DNA from: Pseudomonadota bacterium
GTDB lineage: Bacteria; Pseudomonadota; Gammaproteobacteria; Xanthomonadales; Rhodanobacteraceae
Assembly: GCA_023412995.1 (NCBI GenBank)
Contig: JAEZQS010000120.1
Span: 1-5,320 of the forward strand
Direction of reading: 5' to 3'
DNA: 5,320 nucleotides
Positions within the stretch are counted from its first letter, which is position 1. The number at the start of each line of letters is the position of its first letter. Below are positions 1 to 5,320 of the stretch, one piece after another. A program made the translations under genes and the position numbers. The notes beneath the pieces are model-generated. The model was given only the letters and a program-made list of their open reading frames with translations, made no database searches and had not been told where the DNA came from.

Positions 1-19
1 GGTGGAACCCCGCCCCACC

Positions 20-41
20 GGGGGGGGGTTAAACCCCCCCC
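20..41. repeat. G9/C8 homopolymer palindrome downstream of radA
   Basis: Nine G (20-28), TTAAA, then eight C (34-41). The runs can pair as an 8-bp stem around 5 bases. GGTGG at 1-5 and CCACC at 15-19 form another small inverted repeat at the window edge. It may end transcription past radA or belong to an intergenic repeat that continues to the left; no T run follows on the minus strand. Homopolymer lengths in such sequence are prone to sequencing error. Confidence 0.45.
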
Positions 42-77
42 AAACGCCGCTCAATGTTTCAATCTTTCGCTTGTGCT

Positions 78-95
78 TTCTTCGTGTTCTTCGTG
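78..95. repeat. Short tandem 9-mer, CACGAAGAA type
   Basis: TTCTTCGTG occurs twice in perfect tandem (78-86 and 87-95), which is CACGAAGAA on the minus strand, within the 123 bases after the radA stop. The surrounding sequence is AT-richer than the genes. Similar CACGAAGAA-rich intergenic repeats occur in several bacterial genomes, from memory. Only two clear copies are present here. Confidence 0.5.
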
Positions 96-123
96 GTTCA
101 GTCTTTTGCTCTGATTTCGCCAT

Positions 124-1500
<1,377 letters not shown>

Positions 1501-1506
1501 CCCTGC

Positions 1507-2583
1507 CTACTCCCCTTCCGCGAAGCGCACCCGCCGCGTCACGCCGCAGGTGAGTTCGTAGCCGATGGTTCCGGCGTGCGCCGCGACTTCCTCCACCGGC
1601 AGGCCCTCGCCCCACAGCACGACGCGGTCGCCCACGCGGGCGCCTTCGTGGCCGCGCAGGTCGATCGTGACGAGGTCCATCGACACCCGCCCGGCCAGGC
1701 TGGCGCGGCGGCCATCGACCAGCACCGGGGTGCCGGACGGCGCACTGCGCGGGTAGCCGTCGCCGTAGCCGATGGCGGCAACGCCGATCGCCATGTCTTC
1801 CGGCGCCTGCCATGTCGCCGCGTAACCGACCCGCTCGCCCCGCGCGACCTGGTTGACGGCGACGAGCTTCGTCGCCAGGGTCATCGCCGGGGCAAGGCCG
1901 AAGTCGCGGCCGCTGCGTCCCTCGACCACCGAAATGCCGTACAGCGCGCCGCCGGCGCGCACCCAGTCGCCGCGCGCAGCCGGCCAGCCGAGCACCGCGG
2001 CGGAATTGGACAGCGAGCGCTCGCCGGCAAGCCCGTGGGTCGCCTCCGTGAAACGTGCGAGCTGGCGCGCCGTCATGTCGTCGTCGAACACGTCGGAATT
2101 GGCGAAATGCGTCATCAGCCCGATGGCGCCGGCGATATTCGGCAGTGCCGCCAGCCGCGCGTGCAGGCGGCGCGCCTCTTCGGGCGGGAAGCCCAGGCGG
2201 TGCATGCCGGTGTCGAGCTTGAGCCACGCGCGCAGCGGGCGCGGGTCGGTGTCGGCGACGAGCGCCTCGACCTGCGCAGCGTGGTGCACGACGGTGTCCA
2301 GCGACAGGCGGCGCATTTCGGCGAGGTCGCCCGGCTCGTCGTGGCCGGACAACACCACGATGCGCTGGCGCACGCCCGCGGCGCGCAGCCTGAGGCCGTC
2401 CGCGATACCCGCGACGCCGAACGCATCGGCGTCGGCCAGGGCCCGCGCGACGCGCTCGAGGCCATGCCCGTAGCCGTCGGCCTTGACCACCGCCATGACC
2501 CGGGCGCCTGGCGCGACCTCGCGCACCCGCGCCAGGTTGGCGCGCAGGGCGCCCAGGTGGATGGTGGCGCAGGTGGCGCGCAT
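1507..2583 (-). CDS. alr: Alanine racemase, PLP-dependent
   Basis: Alanine racemase interconverts L- and D-alanine and supplies D-Ala for peptidoglycan. The 358-residue product matches the roughly 359 of E. coli Alr. The PLP-binding lysine is K34 in VVKADGYGHG (32-41). A KLDTGMHRLG segment (122-131) carries K122, the position that is carbamylated in characterised relatives. The second catalytic base is Y254 in ERVGYAATW. Other family blocks are MTHFANSD (157-164), SNSAAVLGWP (192-201), RAGGALYGIS (209-218) and SMDLVTIDLRG near the C-terminus. I chose the ATG at 2581-2583 because it places K34 exactly as in E. coli. A longer open frame runs up to 2709, but its extra 42 codons only translate the intergenic repeat. 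No good Shine-Dalgarno sequence precedes the chosen start, and a 9-bp hairpin sits 4 bases upstream. alr and dadX encode the same activity; the name alr follows from the dnaB linkage. Confidence 0.96.
   Translation of the reverse strand: MRATCATIHLGALRANLARVREVAPGARVMAVVKADGYGHGLERVARALADADAFGVAGIADGLRLRAAGVRQRIVVLSGHDEPGDLAEMRRLSLDTVVHHAAQVEALVADTDPRPLRAWLKLDTGMHRLGFPPEEARRLHARLAALPNIAGAIGLMTHFANSDVFDDDMTARQLARFTEATHGLAGERSLSNSAAVLGWPAARGDWVRAGGALYGISVVEGRSGRDFGLAPAMTLATKLVAVNQVARGERVGYAATWQAPEDMAIGVAAIGYGDGYPRSAPSGTPVLVDGRRASLAGRVSMDLVTIDLRGHEGARVGDRVVLWGEGLPVEEVAAHAGTIGYELTCGVTRRVRFAEGE
1510..1515 (-). promoter_or_regulatory. Ribosome binding site of radA inside the alr 3' end
   Basis: GGGGAG on the minus strand lies immediately before the alr TAG stop and 9 bases before the radA ATG. 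Ribosomes finishing alr would pass over it, which fits coupled translation of the two genes. Confidence 0.6.
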
Positions 2584-2587
2584 GTCA

Positions 2588-2609
2588 GGCCCGGGCCTTT
2601 GCCCGGGCC
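2588..2609 (-). other. GC hairpin directly upstream of the alr start
   Basis: GGCCCGGGC (2588-2596) and GCCCGGGCC (2601-2609) are perfect reverse complements around a 4-base loop, giving a 9-bp all-GC stem. On the minus strand the loop is AAAG, the only purine-rich stretch near the alr ATG; it lies about 13 bases upstream, and the stem ends 4 bases before the ATG. The hairpin could limit alr initiation or mark the 3' end of a dnaB transcript. No T run follows it. Confidence 0.6.
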
Positions 2610-2713
2610 GGGAATGGGGAATGGGGAATGGGGAATGGCAAACGCAGGCGCGCCAGCGCCACGGCACCACGGGGGATGCTTGCTCCATTCCCCATTCCCC
2701 ATTCTCCATTCCC
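2610..2713. repeat. Large inverted repeat of GGGAATG heptamers between dnaB and alr
   Basis: The left arm (2610-2638) is four tandem GGGAATG units plus one G. The right arm (2685-2713) is its reverse complement with a single mismatch (one unit reads GAGAATG), so 28 of 29 positions pair. The arms enclose 46 bases (2639-2684) that hold a further 5-bp inverted repeat (2647-2651 with 2656-2660). In the dnaB transcript this would form a long stem beginning 8 bases after the dnaB stop. GGGAATG-type arrays are, from general knowledge, frequent between genes in xanthomonad and Lysobacter genomes and give spurious translations such as NGEWGMGNG. It resembles a non-autonomous dispersed intergenic repeat. 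Confidence 0.88.
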
Positions 2714-2721
2714 CGCTTTCA

Positions 2722-4107
2722 TCACTCGAACGCGCCCGAATAGCCGTCGCTGGCGAAGTTCTCGAACTTGGTGTACTCGCCGAGGAAGGCCAGGGTGACG
2801 GAGCCGATGGGGCCGTTTCGCTGCTTGCCGATGATGATTTCTGCGGTGCCCTTCTTCGGCGACTCCTTGTCGTAGACCTCCTCGCGGTAGATGAAGAGGA
2901 TGACGTCGGCATCCTGCTCGATCGCGCCCGACTCGCGCAGGTCGCTCATCACGGGGCGCTTGTCGGTGCGCGATTCCAGCGAGCGGTTGAGCTGGGACAG
3001 CGCGATCACGGGAATGTTGAGCTCCTTCGCCAGCGCCTTGAGGCTGCGCGAGATCTCGGAAATCTCGGTGGCGCGGTTCTCGTTCGTGCCGGGCACCTGC
3101 ATCAGCTGCAGGTAGTCGATCACGATGAGGCCGAGGTCGTGCTCGCGCTTGAGGCGACGCGCGCGTGCGCGCAACTCGCCGGGCGACAGCGCCGGCGTGT
3201 CGTCGATGAAGATCTTCGCCTCCGACAGCAGCGTGATCGCGTTGGTGACGCGCGGCCATTCCTCCTCGGCGAGGTCGCCCGTGCGCAGGTGCTGCTGGTT
3301 GATGCGCCCGAGCGAGGAGATCAGGCGGAACGCCAGCTGCGAGGCGGCCATCTCCATGGAGAAGATCGCCACCGCCTTCTTCGTCTTCAGCGCCGCATAT
3401 TCGGCCATGTTGACCGACAGGGCGGTCTTGCCCATCGAGGGCCTCGCCGCGACGATGATGAGGTCGGACGGCTGCAGCCCGGCGGTCATCTCGTCGAGGT
3501 CGGTGAAGCCGGTCGGGAGGCCCGTCACCGTGCCGCGGTTCTCGTAGCGCTGGTGCAGGATCTGGAAGGCTTCCTTGACCGCCGCGCGCATGGAGACGAA
3601 CCCCTTGCGTCCGCGCGCGCCAGCCTCGGCAATGTGGAACACCTTCTGCTCGGCGGTTTCCAGCAGCTCCTGGCTGGAGCGGCCCTGGGGCTGGAAGGCG
3701 TCGCCGGCAATGTCGGTGCCGGCGTCGATCAGCTGCCGCAGCACCGACTTCTCGCGCACGATGTCGGCGTAGGCCGTGATGTTCGCCGCGCTCGGCGTCG
3801 AATTGGCCAGCTCGATCACGTAGCCGGTGCCGCCGACCAGCTCCGACAGCGCCTGCGCATCGAACCAGTCGCCGAGGGTGACCGCGTCGTAGGGCATGCC
3901 CTTCGCCGACAGCTCGCCGATCGCGCGGAAGATCAGGCGGTGGTCGCGGCGGTAGAAGTCCTCCTCCACCAGGCGATCGGCGATGCGATCCCAGGATTCG
4001 GGCGCCAGCATGAGGCCGCCGAGCACGGCTTGTTCCGCCTCGATCGAATGCGGCGGCACGCGCAGCGCTTCGACGCTGGCGACGTTCTTGCGTTCGGTAA
4101 GGGCCAT
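2722..4107 (-). CDS. dnaB: Replicative DNA helicase DnaB
   Basis: DnaB is the hexameric 5'-3' helicase of the replication fork; it is loaded by the initiation machinery and contacts primase. The product has 461 residues (E. coli about 471). The N-terminal domain starts with PPHSIEAEQAVLGGLML (18-34), the classic DnaB opening. A linker near 165-200 leads to the RecA-like domain, with Walker A ARPSMGKT (221-228), FSMEM (249-253), Walker B LIVIDYLQL (327-335) and the SQLNRSLESR block (370-379), followed by DLRESGAIEQDAD (388-400). There is no intein insertion at the Walker A or Walker B sites, where some bacterial DnaB proteins carry them. The ATG at 4105-4107 is favoured because it gives the normal N-terminus and has GGAAG at 4117-4121, 9 bases upstream. 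The frame stays open to 4386, but that extension runs through the rplI terminator and is not DnaB-like. dnaB follows rplI, as in many proteobacteria, and leads into alr. Confidence 0.98.
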   Translation of the reverse strand: MALTERKNVASVEALRVPPHSIEAEQAVLGGLMLAPESWDRIADRLVEEDFYRRDHRLIFRAIGELSAKGMPYDAVTLGDWFDAQALSELVGGTGYVIELANSTPSAANITAYADIVREKSVLRQLIDAGTDIAGDAFQPQGRSSQELLETAEQKVFHIAEAGARGRKGFVSMRAAVKEAFQILHQRYENRGTVTGLPTGFTDLDEMTAGLQPSDLIIVAARPSMGKTALSVNMAEYAALKTKKAVAIFSMEMAASQLAFRLISSLGRINQQHLRTGDLAEEEWPRVTNAITLLSEAKIFIDDTPALSPGELRARARRLKREHDLGLIVIDYLQLMQVPGTNENRATEISEISRSLKALAKELNIPVIALSQLNRSLESRTDKRPVMSDLRESGAIEQDADVILFIYREEVYDKESPKKGTAEIIIGKQRNGPIGSVTLAFLGEYTKFENFASDGYSGAFE

Positions 4108-4116
4108 CGGCACGCG

Positions 4117-4121
4117 CTTCC
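4117..4121 (-). promoter_or_regulatory. Ribosome binding site supporting the dnaB start
   Basis: GGAAG on the minus strand, 9 bases before the ATG at 4105-4107. It supports this start over the longer open frame upstream. Confidence 0.55.
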
Positions 4122-4148
4122 AGGTGGCCGATGATCTTCCGCGCGCGC

Positions 4149-4189
4149 GTCTCGCCTGTCGAGACAACAACCCTGTGGAAAAACTGTGG
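4149..4189 (-). promoter_or_regulatory. dnaB leader: DnaA-box-like sequence and small inverted repeat
   Basis: This lies in the 235-base rplI-dnaB spacer (4108-4342). The minus strand carries TTTTCCACA (4182-4174), one mismatch from the DnaA box TTATCCACA. The hexamer CTGTGG occurs twice on the plus strand (4173-4178 and 4184-4189) around AAAAA, an 11-bp repeat distance of about one helical turn. Next to it GTCTCG (4149-4154) and CGAGAC (4160-4165) form a 6-bp inverted repeat around 5 bases. A dnaB promoter should lie between the rplI terminator and here, but I see no convincing -35/-10 pair. Regulatory function is inference. Confidence 0.3.
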
Positions 4190-4293
4190 CCAGTGGAGGG
4201 GCAAGCGGGCCAGGGGAAACACAAGCGGAAAAGCGAAAGCTCCTGACTTGCCGCTCCTGCCCCGCCCGTCGGCCATTGCGTCGCGCCCAGACG

Positions 4294-4318
4294 AAAACGG
4301 GCGCCCCATGGCGCCCGT
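4294..4318 (-). terminator. Intrinsic terminator of the rpsF-rpsR-rplI unit
   Basis: On the minus strand ACGGGCGCC (4318-4310) pairs perfectly with GGCGCCCGT (4305-4297) around the 4-base loop ATGG, giving a 9-bp GC-rich stem. It is followed directly by TTTT (4297-4294) and then CGTCT. It lies 24 bases past the rplI stop and before the dnaB leader, so it should separate ribosomal-protein transcription from dnaB. The T run is short, so some readthrough is possible. Confidence 0.85.
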
Positions 4319-4342
4319 CTTCCCGCAACGCGAACGCGCGGC

Positions 4343-4792
4343 TCAGTCTTCGCTGGCGATGATGACCTTGACCGTGGTCTCGACATCGGCGTGCAGGTGC
4401 ACCAGCACGTCGAACTCGCCGATGTTGCGCAGCGGGCCTTCGGACATGATGACCTCGCTCTTGTCGAGCGCGATGCCGGCTTCCGTGAAGGCTTCCGCCA
4501 CGTCGCGCGGGCCGACCGAACCGAACAGCTTGCCCTCGGGGCTGGCGTGCGCCTTCAGCGTCACCGAAGCACCCTCGAGCTGGGCCTTGCGCCCCTCGGC
4601 GCCGGACAGCTGCTGGTTGGCGCGCGCCTCGTACTCGGCGCGGCGCTGCTCGAACTGCGCGATGTTCTCGGCCGTGGCGGCAGTCGCCTTGCCCTGCGGC
4701 ACGAGGAAGTTGCGGCCGTAACCCGGGCGCACGGTGACCTTGTCGCCGAGGTTGCCGAGGTTCTTCACTTTCTGGAGGAGGATGAGTTCCAT
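4343..4792 (-). CDS. rplI: 50S ribosomal protein bL9
   Basis: bL9 binds 23S rRNA near the base of the L1 stalk and reaches across the ribosome surface; its loss affects reading-frame maintenance (family knowledge). The product is 149 residues, the same as E. coli bL9. The N-terminal rRNA-binding domain is plain: MELILLQKVKNLGNLGDKV (1-19), then VRPGYGRNFLVPQGKA (21-36), the family signature. A long charged alpha-helical connector (about 40-75) leads to the C-terminal domain, which contains LFGSVGPRDVAEA and ends in VKVIIASED. The ATG at 4790-4792 has a strong AGGAAA at 4797-4802. The gene follows rpsR after a long, structured 126-base spacer and is closed by an intrinsic terminator about 24 bases after its TGA stop. 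Confidence 0.98.
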   Translation of the reverse strand: MELILLQKVKNLGNLGDKVTVRPGYGRNFLVPQGKATAATAENIAQFEQRRAEYEARANQQLSGAEGRKAQLEGASVTLKAHASPEGKLFGSVGPRDVAEAFTEAGIALDKSEVIMSEGPLRNIGEFDVLVHLHADVETTVKVIIASED

Positions 4793-4796
4793 GGGA

Positions 4797-4802
4797 TTTC
4801 CT
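4797..4802 (-). promoter_or_regulatory. Ribosome binding site of rplI
   Basis: AGGAAA on the minus strand, 4 bases before the rplI ATG (6 bases if AGGA is counted as the core). It fixes the start and follows the structured spacer downstream of rpsR. Confidence 0.8.
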
Positions 4803-4818
4803 GTTCGTTAGCGTCGGG

Positions 4819-4844
4819 CGGACCGGCGCAGCTTTCGCTGTCCG
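4819..4844 (-). promoter_or_regulatory. GAAA-capped stem with CCG bulge, resembling the S6:S18 mRNA-binding motif
   Basis: On the minus strand this reads CGGA (4844-4841), CAGC (4840-4837), a GAAA loop (4836-4833), GCTG (4832-4829), an unpaired CGCCGG (4828-4823), then TCCG (4822-4819). CGGA pairs with TCCG and CAGC with GCTG, leaving a 3'-side bulge that contains CCG between a basal stem and a capped hairpin. That is the architecture published for the S6:S18 complex-binding mRNA motif, normally found in the leader upstream of rpsF. Here it lies between rpsR and rplI, 16 bases before the rplI Shine-Dalgarno. The pairing is visible; the binding function is inference. Confidence 0.35.
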
Positions 4845-4857
4845 AAGGGAGGTGCAT

Positions 4858-4879
4858 CGCCGCGCAAGGGCGCGCGGCG
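4858..4879 (-). other. GC-rich hairpin in the rpsR-rplI spacer (distal)
   Basis: Arms CGCCGCGC (4858-4865) and GCGCGGCG (4872-4879) are perfect reverse complements around a 6-base loop, giving an 8-bp stem. No T run follows in the direction of transcription, so it is unlikely to be an intrinsic terminator. It may stabilise or help process the mRNA between rpsR and rplI. Very GC-rich sequence makes such stems easier to find by chance. Confidence 0.45.
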
Positions 4880-4891
4880 CGCGGCGTGGCG

Positions 4892-4913
4892 GCGCCGGCT
4901 GGCGGGCCGGCGC
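4892..4913 (-). other. GC-rich hairpin just after the rpsR stop
   Basis: Arms GCGCCGGC (4892-4899) and GCCGGCGC (4906-4913) form a perfect 8-bp stem around a 6-base loop. It starts 5 bases past the rpsR stop codon on the minus strand. No T tract follows, so a 3'-end-protecting, RNA-processing or attenuating role is more plausible than simple termination. The function is inference. Confidence 0.5.
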
Positions 4914-4918
4914 GTCCG

Positions 4919-5143
4919 TCAATGGGCGTCGCTGTAGGGCAGCAGCGCCAGGAAGCGGGCGTGCTCGACCGCGGTCGACAGCTGGCGCTGGTAGCGCGCC
5001 TTGGTGCCGGTGATGCGGCTGGGGACGATCTTGCCGGTCTCGCTGATGTACTGACGCAGCATGTTGAGATCCTTGTAGTCGATCTCGGTGATGCCCTCGG
5101 CGGTGAAGCGGCAGAACTTCTTGCGGCGGAAGAACTTGGACAT
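4919..5143 (-). CDS. rpsR: 30S ribosomal protein bS18
   Basis: bS18 pairs with bS6 and binds the platform of the 30S subunit. The product is 74 residues (E. coli 75). Conserved blocks are FFRRKKFCRFTAEG (4-17), EIDYKDLNML (20-29), KIVPSRITGT (38-47) and YQRQL (51-55), ending LLPYSDAH. A single cysteine (C11) remains in the N-terminal region, as in E. coli S18; there is no zinc-binding CxxC. The ATG at 5141-5143 has AGGAG at 5152-5156, 8 bases upstream. The spacer to rpsF is only 30 bases, so there is no room for the priB gene found at this place in enterobacteria. An 8-bp GC hairpin begins 5 bases after the TGA stop. Confidence 0.98.
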   Translation of the reverse strand: MSKFFRRKKFCRFTAEGITEIDYKDLNMLRQYISETGKIVPSRITGTKARYQRQLSTAVEHARFLALLPYSDAH

Positions 5144-5151
5144 GGGACGTG

Positions 5152-5156
5152 CTCCT
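5152..5156 (-). promoter_or_regulatory. Ribosome binding site of rpsR
   Basis: AGGAG on the minus strand, 8 bases before the rpsR ATG, within the 30-base rpsF-rpsR spacer. Confidence 0.8.
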
Positions 5157-5173
5157 GATCCTGGAATGGGCGC

Positions 5174-5320
5174 TTATTCGGCGGCGTCTTCGCCCGCCGG
5201 CGCGGCGGGGGCGGAAACCGGGGCGGCCTGCTCGCGCGGGGCGCGGCGCGGCCGGTCGTCGTCGTCGCCGCCGAAGCCGAAGCCCTCGTCGTCGCGGCGG
5301 CGGCGGTCGCCCTTGTCGTC
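5174..5320 (-). CDS. rpsF: 30S ribosomal protein bS6, C-terminal tail (5' end outside window)
   Basis: An open frame enters from the right window edge and ends in TAA at 5174-5176, giving 48 C-terminal residues. They begin DDKGDRRRRDDEGFGFGGDD, continue through a proline- and arginine-rich stretch (DDRPRRAPREQAAP) and end in an alanine-rich acidic tail, PAGEDAAE. The conserved folded core of bS6 is not in view. The assignment rests on position just upstream of rpsR in the usual rpsF-rpsR-rplI order, a 30-base spacer, and the low-complexity charged tail that bS6 commonly carries. In E. coli this tail is the target of RimK glutamate addition; whether that happens here is unknown. Strand and frame are certain, the identity is likely. 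Confidence 0.82.
   Translation of the reverse strand, partial: DDKGDRRRRDDEGFGFGGDDDDRPRRAPREQAAPVSAPAAPAGEDAAE

Noticed and set aside
2588..2609. Intrinsic terminator between dnaB and alr
   Set aside because: The stem is strong but no T tract follows on the minus strand, and it abuts the alr ATG. It was kept as a hairpin only.
2584..2709. N-terminal extension of Alr (MENGEWGMEQ...)
   Set aside because: The extra 42 codons translate the GGGAATG repeat and the GC hairpin. The catalytic lysine falls at the normal residue 34 only with the start at 2583.
2610..2713. CRISPR array or insertion sequence
   Set aside because: The units are contiguous 7-mers without spacers, and the 46-base centre is too short to encode a transposase.
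2585..4309. 574-codon minus-strand open frame overlapping dnaB in another frame
   Set aside because: It is a shadow frame. Its C-terminal NGEWGMGNG and PFPIPHSPFP segments are translations of the intergenic inverted repeat.
4108..4386. N-terminal extension of DnaB
   Set aside because: It would run through the rplI terminator and the dnaB leader and overlap rplI. The MALTERKN start has a ribosome binding site and gives the standard length.
4391..5158. Plus-strand open frame opposite rplI and rpsR
   Set aside because: It is the same reverse-complement frame effect, opposite two certain ribosomal protein genes, with no protein features of its own.

Overview
The window is a GC-rich stretch of bacterial core genome. 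Every gene lies on the minus strand. Protein sequences, gene order and intergenic repeats all point to a gammaproteobacterium of the Xanthomonadaceae/Lysobacteraceae type (Lysobacter, Luteimonas, Thermomonas or Xanthomonas relatives). This placement is inferred from gene order, codon use and the GGGAATG-type intergenic repeats, not from a database search.

Read in the direction of transcription (right to left), the layout is as follows. (1) A ribosomal-protein cluster: the 3' end of rpsF (bS6, cut by the window edge), rpsR (bS18) and rplI (bL9). It closes with a clear intrinsic terminator at about 4294-4318. The rpsR-rplI spacer (4793-4918) is unusually rich in secondary structure. It holds two GC-rich hairpins and a GAAA-capped stem whose CCG-containing bulge resembles the known S6:S18 mRNA-binding motif. 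No priB lies between rpsF and rpsR. (2) A 235-base spacer that carries the dnaB leader. (3) dnaB (replicative helicase), then a 138-base spacer filled by a large inverted repeat of GGGAATG heptamers and a GC hairpin that abuts the alr start codon. (4) alr (alanine racemase) and radA (recombination ATPase), separated by only 6 bases. (5) A 123-base tail downstream of radA with short CACGAAGAA-type repeats and a G/C homopolymer palindrome.

Functionally, the first unit makes three small ribosomal proteins, two of which (S6 and S18) bind the 30S platform as a pair. The second makes the fork helicase, the D-alanine supply for peptidoglycan, and a branch-migration motor for recombination. All six genes look intact where visible. 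The coding part is ordinary housekeeping, and I see no mobile element, CRISPR array, RNA gene or unknown protein system. The interesting content is intergenic: the S6:S18-like motif in an unexpected place, the inverted heptamer repeat after dnaB, and the hairpin over the alr initiation region.
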